This document shows, piece after piece, positions 18,899 to 28,648 of a stretch of 64,000 nt of DNA (its first letter is position 1; each line of letters opens with the position of its first letter). The position numbers and the translations under genes were made by a program. The notes beneath the pieces were generated by a model that was given only the letters and a program-made list of their open reading frames with translations, had not been told where the DNA came from and searched no databases. Where the stretch lies: contig NZ_JACJRU010000043.1 of the NCBI RefSeq assembly GCF_014697425.1, forward strand, positions 1-64,000, in the 5' to 3' direction. Source of the stretch: Nostoc sp. FACHB-110 (GTDB lineage Bacteria; Cyanobacteriota; Cyanobacteriia; Cyanobacteriales; Nostocaceae).

Positions 18899-19764
18899 AC
18901 CTTTGGCTATCTTGTTATATTCCGAAATGCAATCAATAATGCTGCGTTAAATAATGAGCAAATTAATGCTTAATTCTCATTAATCGCTAATTTTCAGATA
19001 GCTTTATGGCATGATTAATACCTGTGATGGGTTGCAATTGCTTTGCAGTGTATTTATATACTAAACTATCCCTAAATAAATCAGTCGATTTTACTAACTT
19101 CAGTCTTTATAAATTTGCTTAACAATCGATTGTGTATTTAATTGTAATAATTTCATAGGAAAAGGTATGAGGTTGTATCTCAATTTAAAGCAATTTTATT
19201 TGGCTGTAACACTTTAGCTATTAAGAGTTTACCTGAGTTGTCAGATGTGAATATGCAATTTTTAGTGCATAACATATACTTGTATCAGGTAAATTTACTC
19301 AGGATAGTAGATATATTAATTTGTACTCAATTTATTTAAATCCTGACTCTATCAGCATTATAAAGCCGAAAAAAGTTTTTTTATGTTGGGGTACTAGTAT
19401 TTATCAAGATTGAGAGTGGATGGTGATGTACTCAGACCAATTCTCCAACTTAAAGCTACATACACAGCAAGGAGACAGCCACAGGGTCTAGGGGATAGGG
19501 GTACTCACAAGTGTAGGTTTTTAACCTAGTGATGAGTAGCGACTCTAAAAAATCACCATTTAATCAGAGTTCCATCCCCCTCACACCCTTAAACCCCTAC
19601 ACCCTAAATCAATGTTTTTGGGGCAGAACGTAAAAACCTTACACCCCACACCCCGCCCCAACGGGGGTTGGGGGATCACAGAGTTTGAACACACGCCCTC
19701 GAGGGGAGCGAATTCTATGCAGCTTGATAACAAATTGGTAGAAACCCCCAAATCACCGCTTGCA
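18899..19764. repeat. Gene-free gap with a GGGGT/ACCCC palindrome
   Basis: 866 bases without a convincing gene. At 19484-19605 a GGGTCTAGGGGATAGGGGT arm is mirrored by a CACACCCTTAAACCCCTACA arm, a member of a dispersed palindromic family also at 44997-45072 and 53520-53588. A further G/C hairpin (CCCCGCCCCAACGGGGG) lies near 19650. The rest is AT-rich. Confidence 0.5.
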
Positions 19765-20328
19765 TTAATCCACAGAACCCCAAAACCAGTTACCTACAGC
19801 ACCGGGTTCTTTTTCAGTGAGGAATTCTCTTTTAGCAGAAACAAACTCTTTTTTAGAGAGGATGCCATCTTGATCAATATCAAGCTTAGAGAAGACAAAA
19901 GCTGATTTCTCAGCATCTAGGTTAAACACACTGAAAAAGAGACTATGCTCTTGTTGTGATATGTAACCATCACTGTCTAAATCAACAATATCAAACAAAG
20001 TTTCTATTATAGGGTCGTTGTAATCTGGATTTGCAACCGCTGTCTCTACGCTTTGACAAAATTCTTCAGGACTTACCTTGCCATCTCCGTCCACATCCGC
20101 TTGAGACCAAAAATTCTCCCAAATATTAAGCCACTTGAACAACAAATCTTTGTGAATATCTGAACCAAGCTCTGCGCTACGAAGTTTGGCAAACCTCTCA
20201 GCAAAAATCTCAGCATCTTGTTTTCCAATGAAGCCTGAATTGTCAGCATCCAGACAGTAGAAGTGATGCAGTAACTTTTTTCGATGATATTCGCTTAACA
20301 ATGCTTTTCCTCTTTGCTTGCTAAACAC
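19765..20328 (-). CDS. Four-EF-hand calcium-binding protein (calerythrin-like)
   Basis: 187 residues, started here at GTG. Four EF-hand loops are visible: DADNSGFIGKQD (27-38), DVDGDGKVSPEE (78-89), DLDSDGYISQQE (116-127) and DIDQDGILSKKE (150-161). The first loop ends in Asp rather than the usual Glu, which may weaken its calcium selectivity; the other three are canonical. Spacing of the paired hands resembles calerythrin/sarcoplasmic calcium-binding proteins rather than calmodulin. There is no signal peptide, so it is probably a cytosolic calcium buffer or sensor. It lies downstream of the two-component genes on the same strand with a 100-bp gap. Confidence 0.88.
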   Translation of the reverse strand: MFSKQRGKALLSEYHRKKLLHHFYCLDADNSGFIGKQDAEIFAERFAKLRSAELGSDIHKDLLFKWLNIWENFWSQADVDGDGKVSPEEFCQSVETAVANPDYNDPIIETLFDIVDLDSDGYISQQEHSLFFSVFNLDAEKSAFVFSKLDIDQDGILSKKEFVSAKREFLTEKEPGAVGNWFWGSVD

Positions 20329-20428
20329 ATCTACACTACCACATCAATACGTAGGGCTTGCGGAAAAAGTCATTTGGTGGTGTTGGGGAATGGGGAACAG
20401 ACAACCGTTGTGCGTCAGTCCTGTGAGC

Positions 20429-21757
20429 TTAAAGAGGAAAACGAACTGTAAAGGTACTACCTTTTCCTGGTTGACTTTGAACTTGAATAGTAGCTTTGTG
20501 GGCTTGGGCGATGGCATTAGCGATTGCTAAACCTAAACCCGAACCGCCAGAAGAACGAGAGCGATTGCGATCAACGCGATAGAAGCGATCGAAAATTCGC
20601 CCTTGATGTTCAAAAGCAATCCCAACCCCTGTATCTTGAACTTTAATTATGGCGAAAAGCTCGCTATCTTCTAAAAAAACAGTGACTTTTCCCCCACTAG
20701 GCGTTGCTTGAATTGCATTAATAATTAAATTAGAAATTAAACGATAAAGTTGTTCTTCATTTCCCTGCACATAAACTTTGTTTGCAACTTGTACTTGCTT
20801 AGAGAGATTTACATGATGTTCTACTGCTAAAAATGCTAGTTCCTCAATTAAATCACTAATTAAATCATTCAAACAGCAAAGCTGATATTCTCCTGTTAGT
20901 TGTTTTTGGTCTATCCTTGTTAATAATAATAAATCTCCAACTAATTGCGATAAGCGATGATTTTGACGTTTGAGTACATCTAAAATTCCATAATTAGATA
21001 TTGGTTCTTGCTGTAACTTGAGAGCCGCTTCAATCGTAGAGTGCATTGCTGCTAAAGGTGTACGAAACTCATGAGCCGCATCAGCAGTAAATTGTTGCAT
21101 TTGTGCGTAAGAAGAATATATTGGTTGCATTGCCCTTCCTGCTAACCACCAACTAGACAAGGCAACAAAAATCATCGAAACAGGCAAACCCAAAATCAAA
21201 GTTAATCTCAAATAACTAAGATGTTGCTCTAAATCAGTGAGGCTTCGTGCTACTTGTAGATAACCTGAAAGCTGGTTTTGAGTGTACAAAGGTAATGTGA
21301 TTTGACGGTATCTAGTACCAGAAGCATCTGTAAGTATTTGCCAATAATTTGATTTTGCAGTAATTTGTAAATTATTAGTTTGTGTACCCGCAATGGCAAA
21401 TAATTTTCCCCTACTATCTAATAAGCGTATATAGTAATTAACAGAGTTAGCTGCCCCTGCAATTGGCTGTTTAATAATCGTTGTTTTAAACAAACACTTT
21501 GCTGGAGTTGTGCATATTTCTAAAGAAAGTTCTTTTGCCAGTTGCTGTAAATGTCCTGGTTGTTGCCAAGCAGGTTCAATACTTTGATGGAGTGCTTTTG
21601 CAACTGATTGCAATCCCTGATCTATAGTTTCATTGTAAGCATGGGCAACCACACTATAAAGCCCTAAACCAGATAGTCCTAAAATACTACCCATCACAAG
21701 GGTATACCAAGCTGCTAGCCGTAACCGTGTCTGGCGAAAAATAGGATTGCGTTCCAT
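20429..21757 (-). CDS. Two-component sensor histidine kinase (RppB-like)
   Basis: About 442 residues from the ATG at 21757 (an in-frame TTG at 21775 overlaps the upstream gene). It has a TM segment near residue 12-35, a periplasmic sensor loop of about 140 residues, and a second TM near 185-205. A HisKA domain with AAHEFRTPLAAMHST is followed by a HATPase domain with N-box NLIINAIQAT, DTGVGI and GGSGLGLAIA. It lies 11 bases after the response regulator and is clearly co-transcribed. The pair resembles cyanobacterial RppA/RppB (NrsR/NrsS), reported to respond to nickel or redox signals; the ligand here is not visible. Confidence 0.9.
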   Translation of the reverse strand: MERNPIFRQTRLRLAAWYTLVMGSILGLSGLGLYSVVAHAYNETIDQGLQSVAKALHQSIEPAWQQPGHLQQLAKELSLEICTTPAKCLFKTTIIKQPIAGAANSVNYYIRLLDSRGKLFAIAGTQTNNLQITAKSNYWQILTDASGTRYRQITLPLYTQNQLSGYLQVARSLTDLEQHLSYLRLTLILGLPVSMIFVALSSWWLAGRAMQPIYSSYAQMQQFTADAAHEFRTPLAAMHSTIEAALKLQQEPISNYGILDVLKRQNHRLSQLVGDLLLLTRIDQKQLTGEYQLCCLNDLISDLIEELAFLAVEHHVNLSKQVQVANKVYVQGNEEQLYRLISNLIINAIQATPSGGKVTVFLEDSELFAIIKVQDTGVGIAFEHQGRIFDRFYRVDRNRSRSSGGSGLGLAIANAIAQAHKATIQVQSQPGKGSTFTVRFPL

Positions 21758-21768
21758 ATTTCTAACAT

Positions 21769-22500
21769 TTAGCAAAAATCAGCAGCCTGAATATTGAGGC
21801 GATAGCCTACACCATAAATAGTTTCGATTAAAGATTCGGTGTCTTCTTCTCCTAATTTACGTCTCAGTAAGCGAATTTGTGCGGCTACTACATTGCTAAC
21901 TGGCTCTGCACCGATTTCCCAAAGCTGATTAATAATCTGGTCGCGGCTGAGAATTTGGTTGGGATGCCGCATAAAATATTCTAACAACTGAAATTCTTTG
22001 ACAGTTAACGAAAATACCTGCTTTTCACCGTTACTGTACTGACGAGTCAGTTCATGAGTGCTGTAATTGAGTGTGAGAGAACCTACTTGTAAGCGTCGGG
22101 GTTGCTGTTGTGGTGTGAGCATTGCGCCTACGTAAGATGCTCGCCGTTGTAATGCGCGCAATCTTGCTAGCAGTTCTGCCATATCAAAGGGTTTAACTAA
22201 ATAATCATCTGCGCCACTGTCTAAACCAATAATCTTTTCTTCCATTCTGTCTTTAGCTGTGAGCATCAACACAGGTAAAGTTAACTGGCGATCGCGCAAC
22301 CATCTACACAATTCTACACCGGAAACGCCAGGTAACATCCAATCAAAAATTGCTAAGGTGTACTCAGTCCAGCCTGTTTCTAGATATTGCCACGCCTGAG
22401 TTCCATCTAAAAACCAATCAACTACATAAGCCTCATGACTGAGGACTTGTTTGATAGCTGCACCTAAATCTGCTTCATCTTCAACTAATATTAGCCGCAT
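21769..22500 (-). CDS. OmpR-family response regulator (RppA-like)
   Basis: 243 residues. The receiver domain has the acidic pair EDE near 7-9, the phosphoacceptor Asp in IFDWMLPG near 53, and LTAKD and KPF motifs. A linker leads to a C-terminal winged helix (SLTVKEFQLLEYFMRHPNQ, VISxxQIR-like AAQIRLLRRKL, YGVGYRLN). It is the first gene of a two-gene operon with the kinase that follows. Similarity to RppA is by overall pattern, so no symbol is assigned. Its target promoters are not evident; the ClC gene upstream on the same strand is 118 bases away. Confidence 0.92.
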   Translation of the reverse strand: MRLILVEDEADLGAAIKQVLSHEAYVVDWFLDGTQAWQYLETGWTEYTLAIFDWMLPGVSGVELCRWLRDRQLTLPVLMLTAKDRMEEKIIGLDSGADDYLVKPFDMAELLARLRALQRRASYVGAMLTPQQQPRRLQVGSLTLNYSTHELTRQYSNGEKQVFSLTVKEFQLLEYFMRHPNQILSRDQIINQLWEIGAEPVSNVVAAQIRLLRRKLGEEDTESLIETIYGVGYRLNIQAADFC

Positions 22501-22618
22501 AATTAACTCAGTGCTAAAAGCCTTCTTGAAATTACGCTGGTCAACAAGTGAAATAACTATAATCTAGACTGTGGTTTTTCCAGCCACAACACGTAAATGC
22601 CGTAATTCAGATTCATAA

Positions 22619-25207
22619 TTATGTTTTAACCATAATCACAGTGCAATCACTCTTGCGAGAAATATGCTCTGGGATATTTCCCTGAATTGCCTGTTGTAGT
22701 AGACTTTCACGGCTAGCTCCGAGAATAATCACATCACTATTATCTTGTTGAGCGCACTTAAGTACAGCATCAGCAATAGAATGAGCTTGGACAGGAGTTG
22801 CGACTACCTTACCCTTGACGCGCCGTTGAAGAAAACGGACAGATTTTTCTAGTAATGTTGTGTCAGCAATTGATTCATTTGACTGAAAAACTTGACACAG
22901 ATTGATTTGCGGTGATGTGCTTAAAGAAGCAAGGGCAGGTAATAATTTAATTGCTTGCTTAGAGTTAGGGCCACCCGCTATTGGCAGTAACCAACGCTCA
23001 AAGACTCTTTTATCATTCAATTTAGCTAAGACAACATGACAAGGAGCCTGGCGAATTACCGTATCGACAACTCGGCTAAAAACTCTCCCAGGAGTTGCTG
23101 TAGTCCCTTTCCATCCCATCAGTACCAAGTCTATGTGTCGCTCTTTCACAGTCTCTAAAATTGGGGCAGCTACATTATGGGCTACTCGAATTTGGGTGTG
23201 AACAGGAATCCGCCAATCTTCGCCTAAAAGTATTGCTTGCTGCAACAGACAGAGACTTTTAGCTGTTTCTACGGGTGTTTGGGATGGGATGCGGTTAGGT
23301 GGAACAAGAATTACTTGTAAGCATTCTATTTCATAGTTGCGTTCTTTGGCGATCGCAGCTGCCATTGTCAATAAAGTTTTAGCTGTCTGTGGATGGGAAA
23401 GTGGTACTAGTAATCTACCTTTCCCTGTAGCGGGAGCGTGAGTTTGGTGAATGACATCAGAAGGTGCTGATTTTGGTTCCACCTGTTGTGTATTGCCACT
23501 TAGGCGTTCTGCTTCTACGCGGATAATATCACTCCGGGTAATAATTCCAATTAATTTTCTACCTTCTGTCACAGGTAAGCAGCTGAGGTTATACCGATTA
23601 AGTAAATGTAACACGTAAGCTAGTGTCGCTGTAGGGCTGACTGTCACTGGCTCTGGTGTCATAATCTCACTAATGACTGTATCTGTAGCTAAGTGTTGCG
23701 AGCCAAGATTCACTAAATCTTTTTGCGTGACAATACTCACAACTTTACCCTGATGTAAAACTGGGAAGTTGCGATGATGAGATTGAGAAAATGCCTGTAC
23801 AGCTTCATCAATACTCATTTGGCTAGATAAGGTTTCCACACGCTGCTGCATCACATCTGCGGCAGTTAGTTGGGCTAAAAGCCCTTCTTTGCTTGGTTCT
23901 TTGGTAATGTGAATGCCTTTCCACTCCAATAACAAATCGTAAAGCGACCTGGGGTCAATTTTTTCTGCTACTAAATAGGCAACCACAGAGACAATCATCA
24001 GCGGTAACACCAAATTAAAATCTGTGGTCATCTCGAATACAATGATGACTGCGGTAATGGGTACTTTAGAAACAGCACTAAAAAATGCCGCCATACCCAC
24101 ATGAGCGTAGGTTGTTGCCGCACTCATACCTAGCAAACTTTGTTCTGTCGCCCCTACTAAATAACCCAGGGCTGCACCTAATACCAAGGTGGGAACTAAT
24201 AAACCCCCTGGTGCGCCCGAACCGTAGGTAAAGATAATGAGGGTAAATTGGACTAAAAAAGCGATCGCTGCAAATAGCCAATTAGCACTACCCACAAGTA
24301 AAATCTCTCTTAGCCCAGCATTATTACGAAAAGTTATTGGTAATAGCGCAATGACAACGCCAGTAACTAAACCAACAATGCCTAAGCGCCAAGGTAAACT
24401 TAGCTTGATGACACGACGGTTAACAGCGAGACTCGCAATCACACCTTGATTAAATAAAATACCTAATAGCCCTGCCAACACTCCTAAAATCAAGTAAAAA
24501 GGAATTTCTGGAGCGAAGAATGTTGTATGGGTAACTGCTAAATTCAAATTTAAATCTAAGCTATGACTACCGTAGAGTCGGGAAATTACCGCAGCAATAA
24601 AAGAAGCCAAAATTGCCGTACCAAGTGTAATACCTGATACATCTTGTAAAAGTTCTTCCACTACAAATAATACACCTGCGATCGGTGCATTAAAAGCCGC
24701 TGCTAATCCGGCTCCGGCTCCAGCCGCTATCAGTTGACGGCGATGTTCTGGGGACGTTGGAACCCAATTACTCAACTGATTTGCCAATGCTGCACCAATT
24801 TGCACAGTTGGGCCTTCCCGCCCTAAAGGCATACCCGAACCCAAGACTAAAGTTGCACTAACTAGCTTGACTAAAGCAATTCGCAGATTTAAAGGCATCG
24901 GCACACGAGCCAACACTGCTTTAACTTCAGACATCCCACTCCCTGATGCTTCCGGCGCAAAGCGTTCCACCAACCAACCTGCTAAAATTCCGCCTAACAA
25001 ACCGATAGCAGGTAATACGAAGTAGGCAGGCCACAGGTAAGAAAGATGTACGCGCAATGCTCCAGCCCAGTCTACCGCCTGCCCTAACAGAACTGCTGCT
25101 AGCCCAGACACCAACCCAATTACACAAGCTTCAACAAAAGCCAATCGCTTAGGTCGAAGCATTTGACGCAAAAGCCTCAACCAAAGAATTTTGCTCTTGA
25201 TCAACAT
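22619..25207 (-). CDS. ClC-family anion transporter with CBS pair and two USP domains
   Basis: 862 residues. The N-terminal 440 residues are a ClC channel/exchanger: GSGMSEV near 89-95 (Ser kept, the usual following Pro replaced by Ser), GREGPTVQIG near 129-138 with the gating Glu near 131, a VVEELL helix that keeps the proton-path Glu of exchangers, and GSGAPGGLLVP. Two CBS domains follow (about 455-585, TAADVMQQR and VISEIMTPEP). The C-terminal 270 residues hold two universal-stress-protein-like units (RLLVPLSHP..., LLPIAGGP...). The Glu pair points to proton-coupled anion exchange; the CBS-USP tail suggests nucleotide sensing. These roles are inferred from the family. Confidence 0.9.
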   Translation of the reverse strand: MLIKSKILWLRLLRQMLRPKRLAFVEACVIGLVSGLAAVLLGQAVDWAGALRVHLSYLWPAYFVLPAIGLLGGILAGWLVERFAPEASGSGMSEVKAVLARVPMPLNLRIALVKLVSATLVLGSGMPLGREGPTVQIGAALANQLSNWVPTSPEHRRQLIAAGAGAGLAAAFNAPIAGVLFVVEELLQDVSGITLGTAILASFIAAVISRLYGSHSLDLNLNLAVTHTTFFAPEIPFYLILGVLAGLLGILFNQGVIASLAVNRRVIKLSLPWRLGIVGLVTGVVIALLPITFRNNAGLREILLVGSANWLFAAIAFLVQFTLIIFTYGSGAPGGLLVPTLVLGAALGYLVGATEQSLLGMSAATTYAHVGMAAFFSAVSKVPITAVIIVFEMTTDFNLVLPLMIVSVVAYLVAEKIDPRSLYDLLLEWKGIHITKEPSKEGLLAQLTAADVMQQRVETLSSQMSIDEAVQAFSQSHHRNFPVLHQGKVVSIVTQKDLVNLGSQHLATDTVISEIMTPEPVTVSPTATLAYVLHLLNRYNLSCLPVTEGRKLIGIITRSDIIRVEAERLSGNTQQVEPKSAPSDVIHQTHAPATGKGRLLVPLSHPQTAKTLLTMAAAIAKERNYEIECLQVILVPPNRIPSQTPVETAKSLCLLQQAILLGEDWRIPVHTQIRVAHNVAAPILETVKERHIDLVLMGWKGTTATPGRVFSRVVDTVIRQAPCHVVLAKLNDKRVFERWLLPIAGGPNSKQAIKLLPALASLSTSPQINLCQVFQSNESIADTTLLEKSVRFLQRRVKGKVVATPVQAHSIADAVLKCAQQDNSDVIILGASRESLLQQAIQGNIPEHISRKSDCTVIMVKT

Positions 25208-26013
25208 ATTTTTAGCAACGACTTTTTATAAGTGGCGGTTTTACCGTTCACCTAATTTCTAGCTTTTCGGAAAAAAATGAAATTCTCATGAAATTCTGCT
25301 TCTACTTAAGGCAGAAAAGCCCAATAGCAGAAATCATACCAAGTTGCAGTCAAAGATAGTAACCTAGTAGTCTGGCAACCCAATATTGCTGTGTAGACGC
25401 CTACTGACCGTTCAGCTAGTAAATGACGTTCATAATGACAATTTACTTTTGACCTTTAACTTGATAAAAAGATGTGTGGCGAGATACGTAGTACGAGAAC
25501 GAGCGCGTCCTTTTTGAAACCCCTGCTTTTAAATATGGGGTTCCCTACACCCGTTGCGCCACACCCTTTTCATTTTTCACCTCATACGGAAAAGTCATAC
25601 CAATTCACAATTGGCAATTGTGAATTGTGAATTGTGAATTGGTATAAGGTATTGTAATTTTCAATATTTTATTTAATTATGAAACCTTGGTGAAATTTTT
25701 CTACACCTTGAGAAATAATTATTTATTCCTCCAATAGTTGGAGGCAATAGCCACTACAAACCTAGTACAGTAATGCCAGAGTGCAATTACTTTAACTACT
25801 TAAAGGATATAGCTATTAAGTCTAACTTAACTTTAAATCATATATAGCAATCTTATTTGATTTACAAAGTAATCAATGAGGCTGATAATCAAGAGTCAGG
25901 AGCGAATTTATTTCTATTTCATTGAGTACTGCTATAGAGAATTGCAACAGCAAAGTAATAAAAAGTAGATTTTTTTCAGCATTAGCCATCGCAGGAGATT
26001 TTCAGGAAAAACT
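25208..26013. other. Gene-free gap between divergent ClC and SDR genes
   Basis: 806 bases holding the promoters of two divergent genes. It contains a 16-bp perfect palindrome (separate entry) and, near 25490-25570, a GC-richer stretch with short complementary arms (AAACCCCTGC.. / ..ATGGGGTTCCC). No coding frame is convincing. Confidence 0.5.
25597..25645. repeat. Palindrome with heptamer repeats AATTGTG
   Basis: ATACCAATTCACAATT at 25597-25612 is perfectly complementary to AATTGTGAATTGGTAT at 25630-25645. Three tandem AATTGTG heptamers occupy 25616-25636. A repeat of this hairpin type is common between cyanobacterial genes. Confidence 0.75.
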
Positions 26014-26826
26014 ATGGCCTATTCCCCTTATCTACTCAAAGGTCAAAAAGCACTGGTAACTGGTGCTAGTTCTGGCATTGGTGAAGCTATAGCGCGCAGT
26101 TTGGCCTCATCAGGTGCATCTGTAGTTGTTAACTACCATTCAGAAGCAGAAGCAGCCCACAAAATTGTTAATGATATTCAGGCTGCAAACGGTGAAGCTA
26201 TTGCTATTCAAGCTGATGTCAGTAAAGAAGAAGAAGTGAAAGCAATGTTTAGCAAAACACTTCAGCACTTTGGAACTATTGACATTTTAGTGAATAATGC
26301 AGGTTTGCAGAAAGATTCGCCTTTTGTAGACATGACTCTCGAACAATGGAATGCAGTAATTGGTATAAATCTTACAGGTCAATTTTTATGTGCTAGAGAA
26401 GCCGCAAAAGAATTTTTACGTCGGGGTGTACAGCCACAAATTTCATCTGCTGCCGGAAAAATTATTTGTATTAGTTCAGTGCATGAGGTAATTCCTTGGT
26501 CTGGTCATGTTAATTATGCGGCTAGTAAAGGCGGTATTAATATGATGATGCGAAGTATTGCTCAAGAACTTGCACCGCACAAAATTCGCGTTAATAGTAT
26601 TGCGCCTGGTGCAATTAAAACCCCAATTAATCAATCAGCTTGGGATACTCCACAAGCAGAAGCAAAATTATTACAACTGATTCCAGCTAAACGAGTCGGT
26701 GAAGTAGAAGATATTGGCAAAGTAGCAGTTTGGTTGGCTTCTGATGACTCTGATTATGTGAATGGTGCAACCCTATTTGTTGATGGTGGTATGACTTTGT
26801 ATCCAGGTTTTACTGCGAACGGTTAG
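26014..26826 (+). CDS. Short-chain dehydrogenase/reductase, glucose 1-dehydrogenase-like
   Basis: 270 residues. A Rossmann fold is shown by TGASSGIG (about 16-23), NNAG (about 92-95), and the catalytic ISS...YAASK (Tyr near 166, Lys near 170), with the family PG and VDGG motifs near the C-terminus. The residues after the second strand (NYHSEAEA) fit NADP-preferring classical SDRs of the glucose 1-dehydrogenase type. It is preceded by AGGAGA about 15 bases before the ATG. A decayed GH15 glucoamylase follows on the same strand 20 bases later, suggesting a former starch-to-glucose-oxidation pair. The exact substrate is not proven by sequence. Confidence 0.88.
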   Translation: MAYSPYLLKGQKALVTGASSGIGEAIARSLASSGASVVVNYHSEAEAAHKIVNDIQAANGEAIAIQADVSKEEEVKAMFSKTLQHFGTIDILVNNAGLQKDSPFVDMTLEQWNAVIGINLTGQFLCAREAAKEFLRRGVQPQISSAAGKIICISSVHEVIPWSGHVNYAASKGGINMMMRSIAQELAPHKIRVNSIAPGAIKTPINQSAWDTPQAEAKLLQLIPAKRVGEVEDIGKVAVWLASDDSDYVNGATLFVDGGMTLYPGFTANG

Positions 26827-28113
26827 AAAATAAATCTCATAAATCCTCATATCTGCACAACAAAAGCAACACTATATCGAACAGTGGAAGCGATCGCACG
26901 ACAACATCAAACCATTAGAAAATGTCTCTTGTGATGAGGGAAAATTATATCACACCAGCATTAGTTTGTTATTAGCCCACGAAGATAAAACCTATCCTGG
27001 CGCTTTAATTGCATCTATGGCTATCCCTTGGGGCGAAGCGAAAGACGACCAAGACCAAGGCGGATACCATCTTGTTTGGACGCGGGACATGGTAAGTAGT
27101 GTAGCAGGTTTAGTCGCGGCTGGAGAAACAGATACAGCAGTGCGATCGCTCATTTATCTAGCTACCAGTCAACAAGAAGATGGCGGATTTGCCCAAAACT
27201 TTTGGGTTGATGGTGAACCCTACTGGAAAGGGATGCAGCTTGATGAAATAGCCTTTCCCATTCTTTTAGCATGGCTATTACATCAAGAAAAAGTACCACT
27301 AAACTTTGATATTTATCCGATGATTTTACGGGCGGCTGGTTATTTAATTCGTCACGGCCCAGCCACCCAACAAGAACGCTGGGAAGAAAATAGTGGTTAT
27401 TCACCATCAACATTAGCAGCCAATATTGCGGCTTTAATCTGCGCTGCCCAATTTGTCCGACGAACTGGTGATGAAGCAACAGCACAATTTATTGAAGAAT
27501 ACGCCGATTTTTTAGAATCACACATTGAAGACTGGACAGTAACTACCGAAGGCACTTTAGTTCCTGGCATCAAACAACACTACATTCGGATTACCCCTAC
27601 AGATATCAATCATCCTCAACCAAACGAAAATCCTAATCAAGGAACTGTTGTAATTGCAAATCAGCCAGCAGGACAACCAAGAGAATTTCCGGCAAAAGAA
27701 ATTGTTGATGGCGGATTTTTACAACTAGTGCGCTATGGAATTCGTCAACCCAATGACCCAATTATTGTAGATTCTGTCAAAGTAATTGATGCCGTCTTAA
27801 AAGTAGATACACCCGTTGGCCCTTGTTGGCATCGTTACAATCACGACGGTTACGGACAGCAAGAAAACGGAGACCCTTATACTGGTTGGGGTAAAGGGCG
27901 GGCTTGGCCTCTTTTGACAGGAGAACGAGGACATTATGAATTAGCTATTGGCGGTGATGTCAAAACATATATCAAAGCAATGGAAGGATTTGCTTCTCAT
28001 ACTTGTTTGTTACCAGAACAAGTTTGGGATGAAGTAGATAAACCTGATGTGCATTTGTACTTAGGCAAACCAACAGGTTCCGCAATGCCTTTAATGTGGG
28101 CGCACGCCGAGTA

Positions 28114-28247
28114 AGTAAGTCGGTGTAAATAATTATTGTTGGAATAAGGCAGGGGGCAGGGGGCAGGGGGCAGGGGGCAGGGGGAAAAAGCGTTTGAGCC
28201 TTATTTACTTTTCTTCACATAGTTTGGTTTTATTGCATCGACTTACT
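28114..28247. mobile_element. 134-bp MITE inserted in the glucoamylase gene
   Basis: Ends are AGTAAGTCGGTG and CATCGACTTACT, inverted repeats matching at 11 of 12 positions, and TA dinucleotides flank both ends (28112-28113 and 28248-28249). The TA duplication and TIRs fit an IS630/Tc1-mariner-derived MITE. It has no ORF and carries a tandem heptamer block. Its borders are fixed by the interrupted protein sequence. Confidence 0.88.
28150..28184 (+). repeat. Five perfect CAGGGGG heptamers
   Basis: Five uninterrupted copies of CAGGGGG lie inside the MITE. Heptameric tandem repeats of this sort are a hallmark of Nostocales genomes and are prone to slippage. Confidence 0.95.
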
Positions 28248-28648
28248 TATATCAAACTGCTGCGGTCAACCTACGACGGACAAGTATTTGATTTAATTCC
28301 CGAGGTAGCTAATCGTTACTTAGGTAAAAGAAGCCAGTGTAAATTCCTAGAAATTTGGAAATTTAACCGTCAAATCAACAAAATTAAAAGAGGTTATACA
28401 CTGCGAATTCAAGCTTTAGTAGCTTTTTTGTTACACTGGTCAGATGATAATTGGCAAACTGTTAAAGATACACCTTCTATCTCGACAAAATTAGGGGTGT
28501 ATTTTGTTGATATACCTGTTTTTGATACGCCAAATAATTCAATCATATTTACATTTTTCTGGATTGATACCCACAAGTGGGAAGGGCAAAATTACACAGT
28601 TACAGTTGGATAAATCCCAGTTAATTGATATTTTGAGAGTCATTTTTT

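Larger units (their letters stand above)
26848..28613 (+). pseudogene. GH15 glucoamylase gene, 5'-truncated and split by a MITE
   Basis: The open frame begins near 26848 without a usable start, reads EQWKRSHDN, LLAHEDKTYPGALIASMAIPWG, WTRDMV, GMQLDEIAFP (catalytic acid region) and LLPEQVWDE (catalytic base region), and stops at 28114 after PLMWAHAE. After a 134-bp insertion the same frame resumes at 28248 with YIKLLRSTYDGQVFD and runs to the natural family C-terminus (DTHKWEGQNYTVTV) at 28613. Removing the insertion plus one TA joins GAG to TAT and restores one frame of about 545 codons. GH15 bacterial glucoamylases are usually near 800 residues, so the N-terminal beta-sandwich domain appears deleted. 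The first fragment keeps both catalytic glutamates but is unlikely to be functional. Confidence 0.88.

Noticed and set aside
19612..19905. 97-residue plus-strand frame
   Set aside because: It overlaps the EF-hand gene antisense and starts in a low-complexity repeat.
28150..28184. CRISPR-like array of short repeats
   Set aside because: Units are 7 bases with no spacers; it is a tandem heptamer inside a MITE.
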